DNA from: HGM04593 sp045634365
GTDB taxonomy: Bacteria > Bacteroidota > Bacteroidia > Bacteroidales > Bacteroidaceae
Assembly: GCA_045634365.1 (NCBI GenBank)
Contig: JAZRAC010000032.1
Coordinates: 62,001 to 126,000 of the forward strand
Direction of reading: 5' to 3'
Length of the DNA stretch: 64,000 nucleotides
Position numbers and translations under genes: made by a program. A model generated the notes under the pieces. That model saw nothing but the letters and a program-made list of their open reading frames with translations, was not told the origin of the DNA and ran no database searches. The stretch's first letter is position 1. Every line of letters begins with the position of its first letter. Of this stretch, positions 25,072-34,466 are shown in pieces.

Positions 25072-26559
25072 TTAAGCAAATTTACTCCAATCGGTGAGGC
25101 GCATATCTCCCTCGCGCTCAAATGTAGCGTGCATTCCAAGAGCCGCAGCAATATTGTGCGACACGTGGCCCTTCTTCGATATTTTCAGGTAATCCCACAA
25201 AAGCTCTTTATAGGCCGGGTGAGCACACTTCTCTATGAGCAGCTGCGCACGCTCGTCGGGCCCTTTACCGCGAAGGTCGGCCACGCCCCACTCGGTTGCC
25301 ACAATGCGCACGTCGTGCTCTGTGTGGTCGGCGTGAGTAACCATAGGCACGATGGAACTTATCTGGCCACCCTTCTGTGTCGAAGGGCAGGTGAAAATGG
25401 ATATATATGCGTTGCGTGCAAAGTCGCCCGAACCGCCAATGCCGTTCATCAGGCGTGTACCGCAAATGTGCGACGAGTTTACGCAACCGTAAAGGTCGAC
25501 CTCTATGGCTGTGTTCATTGCAATGAGACCCAAACGGCGGATAACCTCGGGGTGATTCGATATTTCCGAGGGACGAAGAATGAGTTTATCACGGAAAAAA
25601 TCGAGATTGTCGTAAACGTGCGAGAGGCACTCCTGTGAAAGAGAGAGCGAGCAGGTGCTTCCGGCCTTCACCTTGCCAAGTTCCATAAGTGTAATTACAG
25701 AATCCTGCAATACCTCGGAGTAGAGGTAGAGCGGAGGAAGCTCGGTGGCATTTTCAAGCCCTTTGAGTACCGCGTTTGCCACGTTGCCGATTCCACTCTG
25801 AATGGGCAGGCCGGTGGCGGGAATTATGCCGCGCTTCATATCTCCGATTATAAAATCGACCACATTCTCGCCAATCTTGCGGGTAACATCATCGAGCTCT
25901 TTGAAGAGCACCACCTCGTTGGGCATATTTACCTCCACAATTCCCACAACCTTCTTCGGGTCCACCTGTACGTAGGGCTTGCCTATGCGGTCGTCGGCCT
26001 TGTAGATGGGAATTTCGGTGCGATAAGGGGGGTCGGCAGGCTCATAAACATCGTGCAGCCCTATTGTGTGGTGATAGGTGTTACGCTCGATTATGATTTT
26101 ATCGGCAAGGTTGGCAACAGTCTGTCCGATGCCTCCGGCGGTTGTGAGGTACACTTTTCCGTCGGGGGTAATATCCACCGCTTCGAGGATTGCCACGTTC
26201 ACCTTGCCCATATAGCCGTAGCGCAGGTCCTGCGCCATAAGCGAGAGGTGAAGGTCGGTGTATGTCAGTTCCTTGTTGTTAACAGCGTTGCGCACCGTGG
26301 GGTTAGAGAGGAAAGGGGCACGGAAACGTATGGCGTTGGCACGAGTGAGGGCTCCATCGATTGCATCGCCCGTGGATGCTCCCGAGTAGAGGTCTATTTT
26401 AAAAGGCTTGCCGGCTGCGTGTGCCTCCTCGGCACGTTTGGCAACCTCGGGAAGCACTGTCTTTGGGGTTCCCGACAGGGTAAAGCCGCTTATTCCCACT
26501 CCGTCACCGTCGTTTATGTAACAAGCTGCCTCTTGGGCAGTTATAATAGGATAGTTCAT
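25072..26559 (-). CDS. acetyl-CoA hydrolase/transferase family protein (acetate:succinate CoA-transferase type)
   Basis: 495 residues of the CoA-transferase family I (Cat1/AarC-like). Recognisable segments are GVGISGFTLSGTPKTVLPEVAKRA near the N-terminus, GIGNVANAVLKGLENA in the middle, and GIGGSGDFARNAY with VDLYGCVNSSHICG toward the C-terminus. Enzymes of this kind move CoA between acetyl-CoA, succinyl-CoA and related acids, in gut anaerobes often in acetate or propionate/succinate formation. It is preceded by the small membrane protein and thioesterase genes on the same strand. Confidence 0.93.
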   Translation of the reverse strand: MNYPIITAQEAACYINDGDGVGISGFTLSGTPKTVLPEVAKRAEEAHAAGKPFKIDLYSGASTGDAIDGALTRANAIRFRAPFLSNPTVRNAVNNKELTYTDLHLSLMAQDLRYGYMGKVNVAILEAVDITPDGKVYLTTAGGIGQTVANLADKIIIERNTYHHTIGLHDVYEPADPPYRTEIPIYKADDRIGKPYVQVDPKKVVGIVEVNMPNEVVLFKELDDVTRKIGENVVDFIIGDMKRGIIPATGLPIQSGIGNVANAVLKGLENATELPPLYLYSEVLQDSVITLMELGKVKAGSTCSLSLSQECLSHVYDNLDFFRDKLILRPSEISNHPEVIRRLGLIAMNTAIEVDLYGCVNSSHICGTRLMNGIGGSGDFARNAYISIFTCPSTQKGGQISSIVPMVTHADHTEHDVRIVATEWGVADLRGKGPDERAQLLIEKCAHPAYKELLWDYLKISKKGHVSHNIAAALGMHATFEREGDMRLTDWSKFA

Positions 26560-26581
26560 CTGTGTTTGTATTTTATATTGT

Positions 26582-26959
26582 TCAGTTATACTTTTTGTTA
26601 AAAATCTCGGAATATATTATCGCCTTTTTAATGTCGGACTTATTCTTTAAGGCGTATGGGTTCTCCTTTTTCACCTCCTCGACAGGGGTTGCAACCGCTG
26701 CGGTCATACGCTGCGCCTTCGACGCACGCTTGGGAGCCGGTTGTTTCTTTTTAGCTTGCAAGTTCGACAGAAACTGCTCTGCCGCTGGCTCCACGACCAT
26801 TGGGAATTCCTCCAACGGCTCGATAGAAGGGAAAGGCTCGCCCACAGCTTTACGCGGAATACGATTGGCCTTTGTGGATGTGTCGGGTTCATCCATTTTA
26901 AGAATCATTTTTACAACAAAGACTACGGCTGCTACCAATATTGCAATGAATATTTCCAT
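26582..26959 (-). CDS. small membrane-anchored hypothetical protein
   Basis: 125 residues. One N-terminal membrane helix (about 2-20, IFIAILVAAVVFVVKMIL), a Pro- and Glu-rich middle, a basic stretch (AKKKQPAPKRASKAQRM) and a C-terminal segment (NPYALKNKSDIKKAIIYSEIFNKKY) that looks conserved and helical. Position 3 bases after the thioesterase and 22 before the CoA transferase supports a real gene. No function is recognised. Confidence 0.75.
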   Translation of the reverse strand: MEIFIAILVAAVVFVVKMILKMDEPDTSTKANRIPRKAVGEPFPSIEPLEEFPMVVEPAAEQFLSNLQAKKKQPAPKRASKAQRMTAAVATPVEEVKKENPYALKNKSDIKKAIIYSEIFNKKYN

Positions 26960-26962
26960 ATT

Positions 26963-27370
26963 TTATTTATTGAAAAAGTCCTTAAATACCTCGTCGAACA
27001 TTTCGCCACGGGTGAGGCGACCCTCTTTCAGGCACACAACCTCCACTCGCGCTTTTACAACAAGCTTGCCGTTGGCGGGGTTGTGAATATCCTGTAAAAA
27101 AACGAGCTTGGCACCCTCGCGCACCATATTCACGCCCACCACAAAATCGTCGCCGCCACGCAAAGGGAACTTATATTCGATGGTTATTTTAGCCACCATA
27201 GGGTCTACCCCCGCATCGTGCAAGGCCGACATACTGCCCCCACGGGTTTTCAAGAATTCGTGGCGCGCGTGCTCCAAATAGCGTTGGTAATTGGAATTGT
27301 GAACCACGCCTTGAAAATCGAGCTCATAGTCGCGCACACTCATCGTGCAGGTGAAGGCATACTCTTTCAT
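26963..27370 (-). CDS. 4-hydroxybenzoyl-CoA/acyl-CoA thioesterase (hot-dog fold)
   Basis: 135 residues. The 4HBT signature is clear: VRDYELDFQGVVHNSNYQRYLEHAR with the catalytic Asp region at about 15-20, followed by the long hot-dog helix. Similar to YbgC-type enzymes that hydrolyse short acyl-CoAs. A minus-strand TACTTTCG at 27404-27411 may be the -7 box of the thioesterase-to-methyltransferase run. The neighbouring CoA transferase suggests an acyl-CoA context. Confidence 0.92.
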   Translation of the reverse strand: MKEYAFTCTMSVRDYELDFQGVVHNSNYQRYLEHARHEFLKTRGGSMSALHDAGVDPMVAKITIEYKFPLRGGDDFVVGVNMVREGAKLVFLQDIHNPANGKLVVKARVEVVCLKEGRLTRGEMFDEVFKDFFNK

Positions 27371-27555
27371 ACATTTTTCTTTAAAATAACAAATGCAACA
27401 ATGCGAAAGTAGTCACTCCCGACGAGTGCAGCCTATTTTCGCCCCAATGGGGCAAATATACAACAAATTTGTCGTTGTTGGCGACATTTTAATTGTTATT
27501 GAACAAAATAGCATTAAAAAACATATTATTCGGCCATAAAAACCGATATTTTAAG

Positions 27556-27563
27556 TACATTTG
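27556..27563 (+). promoter_or_regulatory. candidate -7 box of mfd
   Basis: TACATTTG fits TAnnTTTG and is followed by GCAACAAAC. No TTG is seen at the right distance. It lies 86 bases before the chosen mfd start and inside a longer, rejected N-terminal extension. Confidence 0.45.
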
Positions 27564-27648
27564 CAACAAACGAAAGAAACATTATGCGGGAAACGTGGGA
27601 AAACCTCGATTTTCGCAAAATTGCTATGTGGCAATATTGGGAAACTAT

Positions 27649-30600
27649 ATGACAACAAAAGAGATACAACAATTATATTCGTCGCACCCGGGAGTGGAGG
27701 CTCTTATGCGTTTGCGCGAGGAGGGAGGGAAAAAACGCGTGAACCTCGAAGGGCTCACAGGCAGCGCCGCGGCAATGGTTGTGTGCGGACTGAAAGAGCG
27801 TGCGCCCGAGCAGACTTTTCTTGTGGTGATGAACGACGCCGACGAGGCGGGATATTTCTACCACGACATAATGCAGATGTGCGGCGATACAAACACACTC
27901 TTCTTTCCCTCGTCATTCCGCCGAGCATTGAAATATGGGCAGGAGGACGATGCCAACCGCATTCTGCGCACCGAGGTAATGAGCCGCCTCACCGGCCGCA
28001 AGCGTGGCGAGGGACTCACAATAATCACTCACCCCGACGCTATTGCCGAAAAAGTTGCCTCGCAAAGTGACCTCGAAAATAGAACGCTGAATATATCCGC
28101 AGGCGATATTTGGGAACGCGAGAAGATTGAAAAGAGACTCGCAGGGCTGGGCTTTAAAGAGGTTACATACGTTTACGAGCCGGGGGAATTTGCCGTGCGC
28201 GGCAGCATCATCGACATTTTCTCATTCTCGTCGGAATACCCCTATCGCATAGACTTCTTCGGCAACGAGGTTGAGAGCATAAGAACATTTGAGGTTGAGA
28301 GCCAGCTGTCGCGAGAGCGATGCGGGGAGGCAACCATCGTGCCCAAGATTACCGGCAAAGAGAGCGTGGCAATAACCACTTTTCTGCCAAAAAACGCCAT
28401 ACTCGTAACCAAAGACCTTGAATTTGTAAAAGGGTGCCTCGACAAGCTGAACAACGAGGGCTTCTCGTTGCAGGCCAAGCTGTCGGAGAGTGAACTTCCG
28501 CAGATGCCCGACCTTATGACCGCCGCCGAGTTTGAGAGTTACGCCCGCAGCGTGAAGCATTGGGAACTGCGCACCACAGCCAACGCCACGGGCACAAAAG
28601 TTAAATTTGAAACTACGCCGCAACCACTCTTTCACAAGGACTTCGACCTTGTGAGCAGCACGCTGGGCGACTATATAAAAAAGGGATACAGGCTCGCACT
28701 GCTCACCGACGACCCGCATCAGGCAGAAAGGCTAAAAGCAATATTCGAGGAGAGGGGCGACAATATTCCCTTTACCCCTGTGGAAAAGACCATTCACGAG
28801 GGCTTCTGCGACAACACCTTGCGCACGGCACTCTTCACCGACCACCAGTTGTTCGGCCGTTTCCACAACTTCCGCCTGCGTAGCGAGAGGGCACGCAACG
28901 GTAAGGTGGCACTCACGCTGAAAGAGCTTAAAGAGTTTGGCACAGGCGACTACATTGTGCACATCGACCACGGAATAGGGCGCTTCGGCGGCCTTGTGCG
29001 CATTCCCACAGCCAATGGCGGCGTTCAAGAGGCTATAAAACTCATTTACAAGAACGACGACATTGTGTTTGTATCCATTCACAATCTGCACAAAATATCG
29101 AAATACCGCGGAAAGGAGGGTGACGCACCCACTGTGAGCAAGCTGGGCACAGGCGCGTGGGAGCGTATGAAGGAGCGCACAAAGAAGAAGATAAAAGATA
29201 TTGCACGCGACCTTATAAAACTCTATTCGCAACGCTACAAGGAGAAGGGGTTTGCCTTCTCGCCCGACAGCTATCTGCAAACGGAATTAGAGGCGAGCTT
29301 CATTTACGAAGATACCCCCGACCAGCTGAAAGCAACCAACGAAGTAAAGAGAGATATGGAGCGCGGGCGACCTATGGACCGCCTCATCTGCGGCGACGTA
29401 GGATTCGGGAAAACAGAAGTTGCAATAAGGGCCGCTTTTAAGGCAGCTACCGACGGCAAGCAGGTTGCCGTGCTTGTGCCCACCACCGTGCTTGCCTATC
29501 AGCACTATCTCACCTTCAAGGAGCGATTAAAGGAGTTTCCCTGCAACGTACAATATTTGAGCCGCGCCCGCAGCGGAGCAACCACCAAAAAGGTGCTCGA
29601 AGAGATTAAAGAGGGCAAGGTGGATATTGTGATAGGCACGCACCGACTCACCGGCAAAGATGTGCAATTCAAGGATTTAGGGCTGCTCATAATTGACGAG
29701 GAGCAAAAATTCGGCGTTGCGGTAAAAGAGAAATTGCGCCGGTTCAAAGTAAATGTCGACACGCTCACAATGACCGCCACCCCCATTCCCCGAACCCTGC
29801 AATTTTCCATTATGGGGGCGCGCGACCTCTCTATGATACAGACTCCGCCGCCCAATCGCTACCCCATTCACACAGAAATTCAAACATTCGATGCCGATGT
29901 AATAAAGGAGGCGATAAACTTTGAATTGAGCCGCAACGGGCAGGTATTTTTCATTAACAACCGCATATCCAATATGCGCGAGCTTGAAAATATGATTAAG
30001 CGAGCCGTGCCCGATGCGCGAGTGTGCACGGGACACGGACAGATGGAGCCCGCCGAGCTTGAAAAGGTACTTTACGCCTTCATCAACCACGATTACGATG
30101 TACTTATTGCCACCTCCATTGTGGAAAATGGCATTGACATTCCCAATGTGAATACCATTATAATAAACCAAGCGCAGCATTTTGGATTGAGCGACCTTCA
30201 CCAGATGCGCGGGCGTGTGGGACGCGGGAAGCGCAAGGCCTTCTGCTATCTGCTCACGCCGCCACGAGAATACCTCACCACCGATGCGCGCCGCCGCCTC
30301 GAAGCGATAGAGAGTTTCAGCGAGCTTGGCAGCGGAATGCACATTGCAATGCAGGACCTCGACATACGCGGTGCGGGCAATCTGCTTGGCGCCGAGCAGA
30401 GTGGCTTTATTGCCGACCTTGGCTATGAGACCTACCAAAAAATTCTTGCCGAGGCTGTGCTCGAACTTAAAGAGGATGAATTCTCCGACATTCTCACCGA
30501 GGAAGAAAATACCGACGGCAGCTTCTTTGCAAAGGAGTGCTTCGTAGAGAGCGACCTTGAACTGCTGCTGCCGGCCGTATATGTGCCCGACAGCAACGAG

Positions 30601-30999
30601 CGCATTCTGCTCTACCGTGAGCTCGACTCGCTCACCGGCGAAAAAGAGATACAGGCGTTCCGCACAAGGCTCAAAGACCGCTTCGGCGACATTCCCAACG
30701 AGGCCGAAGAACTTATGAAAATGGTGAGCCTGCGACACAAGGCACAGGAGCTTAATATTGAGAAGATTTATCTGAAAGGAGGCCGTATGAACATCTTTTT
30801 TGTCGACGGCAAGAACCGCAAATTCTACGACAGCGAGCAATTTGGCCGCATACTCACCTACGTGCACACAAGCCCTTTCAACTGCCAAGTGAAGGAGGCC
30901 GACGGCCGATGCATAATTGCCGTCGGCAATGTAAAGAATGTGGAAACAGCACTCGCATTCATCGATGAGGTGCAACGAGCGGTAAAAATAGGTTTTTAA
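27649..30999 (+). CDS. mfd: transcription-repair coupling factor
   Basis: 1116 residues from the ATG at 27649. Removes RNA polymerase stalled at lesions and recruits UvrA. The N-terminal UvrB-like module contains FFPSSFRRA and YEPGEFAVRGSIIDIFSFSSEYPYR. The RNA-polymerase-interacting domain has GDYIVHIDHGIGRFGGLVRI. The RecG-like motor has Walker A GDVGFGKT at 582-589, a DEEQ box (about 683) and GRVGRGKRKAFCYLL. The C-terminal TRCF domain is present. An in-frame ATG at 27493 would add 52 residues with no family match and would span the -7 box, so it was rejected. Confidence 0.97.
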   Translation: MTTKEIQQLYSSHPGVEALMRLREEGGKKRVNLEGLTGSAAAMVVCGLKERAPEQTFLVVMNDADEAGYFYHDIMQMCGDTNTLFFPSSFRRALKYGQEDDANRILRTEVMSRLTGRKRGEGLTIITHPDAIAEKVASQSDLENRTLNISAGDIWEREKIEKRLAGLGFKEVTYVYEPGEFAVRGSIIDIFSFSSEYPYRIDFFGNEVESIRTFEVESQLSRERCGEATIVPKITGKESVAITTFLPKNAILVTKDLEFVKGCLDKLNNEGFSLQAKLSESELPQMPDLMTAAEFESYARSVKHWELRTTANATGTKVKFETTPQPLFHKDFDLVSSTLGDYIKKGYRLALLTDDPHQAERLKAIFEERGDNIPFTPVEKTIHEGFCDNTLRTALFTDHQLFGRFHNFRLRSERARNGKVALTLKELKEFGTGDYIVHIDHGIGRFGGLVRIPTANGGVQEAIKLIYKNDDIVFVSIHNLHKISKYRGKEGDAPTVSKLGTGAWERMKERTKKKIKDIARDLIKLYSQRYKEKGFAFSPDSYLQTELEASFIYEDTPDQLKATNEVKRDMERGRPMDRLICGDVGFGKTEVAIRAAFKAATDGKQVAVLVPTTVLAYQHYLTFKERLKEFPCNVQYLSRARSGATTKKVLEEIKEGKVDIVIGTHRLTGKDVQFKDLGLLIIDEEQKFGVAVKEKLRRFKVNVDTLTMTATPIPRTLQFSIMGARDLSMIQTPPPNRYPIHTEIQTFDADVIKEAINFELSRNGQVFFINNRISNMRELENMIKRAVPDARVCTGHGQMEPAELEKVLYAFINHDYDVLIATSIVENGIDIPNVNTIIINQAQHFGLSDLHQMRGRVGRGKRKAFCYLLTPPREYLTTDARRRLEAIESFSELGSGMHIAMQDLDIRGAGNLLGAEQSGFIADLGYETYQKILAEAVLELKEDEFSDILTEEENTDGSFFAKECFVESDLELLLPAVYVPDSNERILLYRELDSLTGEKEIQAFRTRLKDRFGDIPNEAEELMKMVSLRHKAQELNIEKIYLKGGRMNIFFVDGKNRKFYDSEQFGRILTYVHTSPFNCQVKEADGRCIIAVGNVKNVETALAFIDEVQRAVKIGF

Positions 31000-31006
31000 C
31001 AAGAAA

Positions 31007-31037
31007 TTGCTTAAATTTAAAATTTATACTATATTCG
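31007..31037 (+). promoter_or_regulatory. promoter of the C1B peptidase gene
   Basis: TTG at 31007-31009, a 20-base spacer, then TATATTCG (31030-31037), a TAnnTTyG -7 box. It predicts transcription starting about 15 bases before the ATG. Confidence 0.65.
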
Positions 31038-31057
31038 CCCAAACAAAATAAAAACAG

Positions 31058-32464
31058 ATGAAACAGATTAAAATCGCATCACTGCTCGCGGCAGTCATAA
31101 TCGCCGGCGGAGCAAACGCACAGAGTGCGGCAGGAGGCATCGACAAGGCGATGCTCGACGAAATAAGCGCAAGTTACAAACCCACAAGCACCGAAAAGGC
31201 CTTGCAGAATATAATGCTTGCCAACCCCATAAAAACTCTCTCGGTGAACCAAGAGAATTTGGGAGAGATTGATGCATATTTCAGCAACAGCGTCGAGTCG
31301 AAAGGAATCACCGACCAAGAATCGTCGGGCCGTTGCTGGCTTTTCACGGGAATGAATGTGCTGCGTGCCAAAATGATTGCCGAACAGAAACTCGACGGCT
31401 TTGAATTTTCGCAGATTTACAACTTCTTCTGGGACCAGCTGGAAAAATCCAATATGTTCCTGCAAGGCATTATCGACACACGCAAAAAACCGCAGGACGA
31501 CCGTATGGTTGAGTGGCTCTTCAAGAACCCGTTGAGCGACGGCGGCACATTCACCGGCGTTGCCGACCTTATTGCAAAATATGGCATTGTGCCCAAAGAT
31601 GCTATGCGCGAAACATACACAAGCAACCACACAGATGCATTTAATTCGTTGCTCAAAAGAAAGTTGCGCGAATTTGGCGTACGCCTGCGCGACGCTGCGG
31701 CAAAAGGTGCAAAAGAGAAGGAGCTTGCCACAATGAAGAGAGAGCAGTTGAAGGTTGTATACAAAATGCTGGCACAGGTGTACGGCGTTCCCCCCACCGA
31801 ATTTGAATGGGCACCCAAGGACGCCAACGGCAAATACCGCGAGGCTCCGCAAAAATATACCCCCAAGAGCTTCTACGACAAGTTCATAGGCATAGACCTG
31901 CAAAATGACTTTGTGATGCTGATGAACGACCCCACACGCCCCTATTGGAAAAGCTACGAGATTGACCAGGACCGCCACGCATACGATGGGCACAATTGGC
32001 TCTATGTGAACCTGCCTCTCGACGAGATTAAGCAGATGGCTATTGCCTCGATAAAGGACAGCACAATGATGTACTTCTCGTGCGATGTTGGCAAATTCCT
32101 CGACAGCAAGCGCGGCACGCTCGACATTGACAACTACAACTACGGCGAGCTTTTCGGCATTGAATTTACGATGGACAAGCGCGAAAGAGTGATGACATAC
32201 GACAGCGGTTCGTCGCACGCAATGACACTGAAAGCCGTGGACATCGACGCCAACGGAAAGACCGTAAAATGGCAGGTAGAGAACAGCTGGGGCGCAACCA
32301 ACGGCTATAAAGGTACCCTGATAATGACCGACGAGTGGTTCGACGAATATATGTTCCGCTTGGTGGTAAACAAGAAATACGCACCCGAAAAAGTGCTTAA
32401 AGTATTGGAGGAGAAGCCCACAATGCTCCCTGCGTGGGACCCTATGTTCGCTCCCGAAGAGTAG
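31058..32464 (+). CDS. C1B family aminopeptidase (bleomycin hydrolase/PepC-like), exported
   Basis: 468 residues. A signal peptide (about 1-22, ending ANAQ) sets it apart from cytosolic PepC. The papain-type catalytic set is complete: Q87 and C93 in DQESSGRCWLF, H387 in SSHAMTLKAVD, and N409 in VENSWGATNGYKG. C1B enzymes act as aminopeptidases through a C-terminal tail that blocks the cleft; here the tail continues past LPAWDPMFAPEE. A periplasmic or secreted role in peptide use is likely. Monocistronic, with its own promoter and terminator. Confidence 0.95.
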   Translation: MKQIKIASLLAAVIIAGGANAQSAAGGIDKAMLDEISASYKPTSTEKALQNIMLANPIKTLSVNQENLGEIDAYFSNSVESKGITDQESSGRCWLFTGMNVLRAKMIAEQKLDGFEFSQIYNFFWDQLEKSNMFLQGIIDTRKKPQDDRMVEWLFKNPLSDGGTFTGVADLIAKYGIVPKDAMRETYTSNHTDAFNSLLKRKLREFGVRLRDAAAKGAKEKELATMKREQLKVVYKMLAQVYGVPPTEFEWAPKDANGKYREAPQKYTPKSFYDKFIGIDLQNDFVMLMNDPTRPYWKSYEIDQDRHAYDGHNWLYVNLPLDEIKQMAIASIKDSTMMYFSCDVGKFLDSKRGTLDIDNYNYGELFGIEFTMDKRERVMTYDSGSSHAMTLKAVDIDANGKTVKWQVENSWGATNGYKGTLIMTDEWFDEYMFRLVVNKKYAPEKVLKVLEEKPTMLPAWDPMFAPEE

Positions 32465-32485
32465 TAAGAATTTATACACCCCTCC

Positions 32486-32524
32486 ACAATCCCGCGTTTT
32501 TCAAGCGCGGGATTGTCTTTTTTA
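32486..32524 (+). terminator. intrinsic terminator after the C1B peptidase
   Basis: A perfect 11-bp G+C-rich stem (32486-32496 with 32506-32516) followed by CTTTTTTTA. It isolates the peptidase gene from the division cluster. Confidence 0.9.
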
Positions 32525-32679
32525 TACCCCTGTGATAGATTTTCACCCTCGCGTCACTCAATAAAAAACATAGCTACACACTCCACTCGCTGGCCTCCTG
32601 ACAAAGAGTTTATTTTCAGCAAAATAGAGCTATCAACAACCTGTTGAAAACTTTGCAAAAAATAATTTTGCTTTTATAG

Positions 32680-32709
32680 TGGGGAATTGTGGGGAATTGT
32701 GTAATTTTG
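32680..32709 (+). promoter_or_regulatory. mraZ promoter with two MraZ boxes
   Basis: TGGGG at 32680-32684 and again at 32690-32694, each followed by AATTG, gives direct TGGGN repeats with 10-base period. This is the operator pattern known for MraZ. TAATTTTG at 32702-32709 fits the -7 box TAnnTTTG, so the boxes cover the -35 to -10 interval. Autorepression of the whole cluster by MraZ is the natural reading. Confidence 0.65.
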
Positions 32710-32738
32710 AACCGAACTATATAGATTAGCAGAAAAAT

Positions 32739-33200
32739 ATGCGTTTCATTGGTAACATAGAGGCAAAGACCGACAGCAAAGGCAGAGTGTTCCTGCCCGC
32801 CTGTTTCCGCCGTACGTTGCAAGCAGGAGCTTGCGACACGGTGATGCTGCGAAAGGATGTTTACCAAGATTGCCTTGTGCTCTACCCCATCGACAGCTGG
32901 AACGAGCAGTTGAACCTGTTGCGCAGCCGCCTCGACAAATGGAACGCCAAGCACCAGATGATTTTCCGCCAATTTGTGGCAGATGTTGAGGAGCTGCGCA
33001 TCGACAGCAACGGCCGCATACTGCTGCCCAAAAGATATTTACAGATGGCAGCCATTGAGCAGGAGGTGCGCTTCATAGGAATGGACGACACTATTGAAAT
33101 TTGGGCAAAAGAGAAACTCGAAAAGCCGTTTATGAGCCCCGAGGAGTTCAGCCGCGAGCTTGAACAGATAATGACAACAGAGAAAGGAGGTACACTATGA
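32739..33200 (+). CDS. mraZ: transcriptional regulator MraZ
   Basis: 153 residues with two SpoVT-AbrB-like halves: FIGNIEAKTDSKGRVFLPACFR and ELRIDSNGRILLPKRYL, each with the DxxGR and LP signature. MraZ forms a ring that binds TGGGN repeats upstream of its own operon. Here two such repeats lie 45-60 bases upstream of the ATG. First gene of the division and cell-wall cluster; it overlaps rsmH by 4 bases (ATGA). Confidence 0.97.
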   Translation: MRFIGNIEAKTDSKGRVFLPACFRRTLQAGACDTVMLRKDVYQDCLVLYPIDSWNEQLNLLRSRLDKWNAKHQMIFRQFVADVEELRIDSNGRILLPKRYLQMAAIEQEVRFIGMDDTIEIWAKEKLEKPFMSPEEFSRELEQIMTTEKGGTL

Positions 33201-34108
33201 GCGAAGAGCTTGTTTACCACACGCCGGTGATGCTCAAAGAGAGTGTCGACGGAATGCGCGTCGCAAAGAGTGATATTTGCGTGGATGTTACCTTTGGTGG
33301 TGGCGGGCACTCGCGCGAAATTCTCTCGCGATTGGGCGCAAAGGGACACCTTTACAGTTTCGACCAAGATGAGGACGCCGAAAAGAATGCTCCCTGCGAC
33401 AAACGCTTCACATTCGTGCGCGGGAATTTCCGTTTCCTCTACAATTTTCTGCGTTACCACGATGCAACGGAGATTGACGCCCTGCTTGCCGACCTTGGAG
33501 TATCGGGGCACCACTTCGACGATGAGACGCGCGGTTTTTCGTTCCGCTTCGACGCACAACTGGATATGCGTATGAACAAACGCGGAGGCGACACTGCCGC
33601 CGACCTTCTGAACAACGCCACCGAAGAGGAGCTTGCAAAAATATTCAAGCTCTATGGCGAGCTTAATTGCGCCCGCAAGCTGGCAAGCGCAATTGTAAAG
33701 AAGAGGGCGACAAAACCGTTCCGTATGGTGAGCGACCTTATAGAGGTATCAAAGCCCTTCTGCCCGCCGCAGCGCGAGAAAAAAGAGCTTGCAAAAATAT
33801 TTCAGGCACTGCGCATAGAGATTAACCAAGAAATGGAGGCGTTGAAAGAGATGTTGCAACAGGCCGGCGAGGTACTTAAACCCGGTGGACGGCTGGTTGT
33901 AATCACCTACCACTCGCTCGAAGACCGCTTGGTGAAGAATTTTATGAAGAGCGGCAATATAGAGGGAGTGGTTGAAAAAGACTTTTTCGGGCGCGTAACA
34001 TCGCCATTCGAAATGCAGAAGGTGATAATCCCCACTACCGAAGAGCAAGAGCGCAACCCCCGCTCGCGCAGTGCAAAATTAAGAATAGCAATAAAAAAAG
34101 AGGAATAA
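33197..34108 (+). CDS. rsmH: 16S rRNA (cytosine1402-N4)-methyltransferase
   Basis: 303 residues. SAM-binding motif VDVTFGGGGHSREIL near residues 31-45, then ALLADLGVSGHHFD and the long insertion domain, ending with GGRLVVITYHSLEDRLVKNFM and the RNPRSRSAKLR tail. Methylates C1402 of 16S rRNA. Coupled to mraZ by the ATGA overlap, with an AGGAGG ribosome site inside the mraZ end. Confidence 0.98.
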   Translation: MSEELVYHTPVMLKESVDGMRVAKSDICVDVTFGGGGHSREILSRLGAKGHLYSFDQDEDAEKNAPCDKRFTFVRGNFRFLYNFLRYHDATEIDALLADLGVSGHHFDDETRGFSFRFDAQLDMRMNKRGGDTAADLLNNATEEELAKIFKLYGELNCARKLASAIVKKRATKPFRMVSDLIEVSKPFCPPQREKKELAKIFQALRIEINQEMEALKEMLQQAGEVLKPGGRLVVITYHSLEDRLVKNFMKSGNIEGVVEKDFFGRVTSPFEMQKVIIPTTEEQERNPRSRSAKLRIAIKKEE

Positions 34109-34112
34109 GAAT

Positions 34113-34451
34113 ATGAGCGAAACAGTGAACAAGAAAAAGAAGAAGGGCAACTTTTTAGGGTTGCTGTTCGGTGGACGTTTCCTCAACAGCGAACTATTCC
34201 TGAACAATGCTCTTCTGCTGGGAATGATTGTTATTTACGCATTCATCTATGTGAGCAACAGATACGCCTTCCTGCAAGAGGTACGGGAGATTGAACGGCT
34301 GAAAAAGGAGAGGCTCGACCTTCGATACGACCTACTCACCGTTCAAAGTGAATTTTCGGAAAAAAGCCGACAATCGCACATTGAAAAATATATACAAGAG
34401 AACAACAGCGAACTAAAAACAGCGACACAACCACCATATTCAATAGATTAA
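34113..34451 (+). CDS. FtsL-like division protein
   Basis: 112 residues. A basic cytoplasmic start (NKKKKKGN), one membrane helix (about 30-52, NNALLLGMIVIYAFIYVSN) and a coiled-coil segment (about 58-95, REIERLKKERLDLRYDLLTVQSEF). Size, topology and position between rsmH and the penicillin-binding protein are those of FtsL. Bacteroidota FtsL diverges strongly, so the assignment rests on topology and synteny. Confidence 0.8.
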   Translation: MSETVNKKKKKGNFLGLLFGGRFLNSELFLNNALLLGMIVIYAFIYVSNRYAFLQEVREIERLKKERLDLRYDLLTVQSEFSEKSRQSHIEKYIQENNSELKTATQPPYSID

Positions 34452-34466
34452 CACCCACCAGACTAT

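Noticed and set aside
27493..27648. N-terminal extension of Mfd by 52 residues
   Set aside because: The extension has no family counterpart and spans a -7 box (27556-27563). The ATG at 27649 gives the usual protein.
29677..31002. Open frame of 441 codons on the minus strand opposite mfd
   Set aside because: It mirrors the codon pattern of mfd and has no recognisable family features. Similar shadows opposite gyrB (50454-51608) and recG (10741-11514) were dismissed for the same reason.
31079..32479. Long open frame of 466 codons on the minus strand opposite the C1B peptidase gene
   Set aside because: It is an antisense shadow of a gene with complete catalytic motifs. Its translation is Cys/Val/Leu-rich without domain signatures and it has no promoter or ribosome site.
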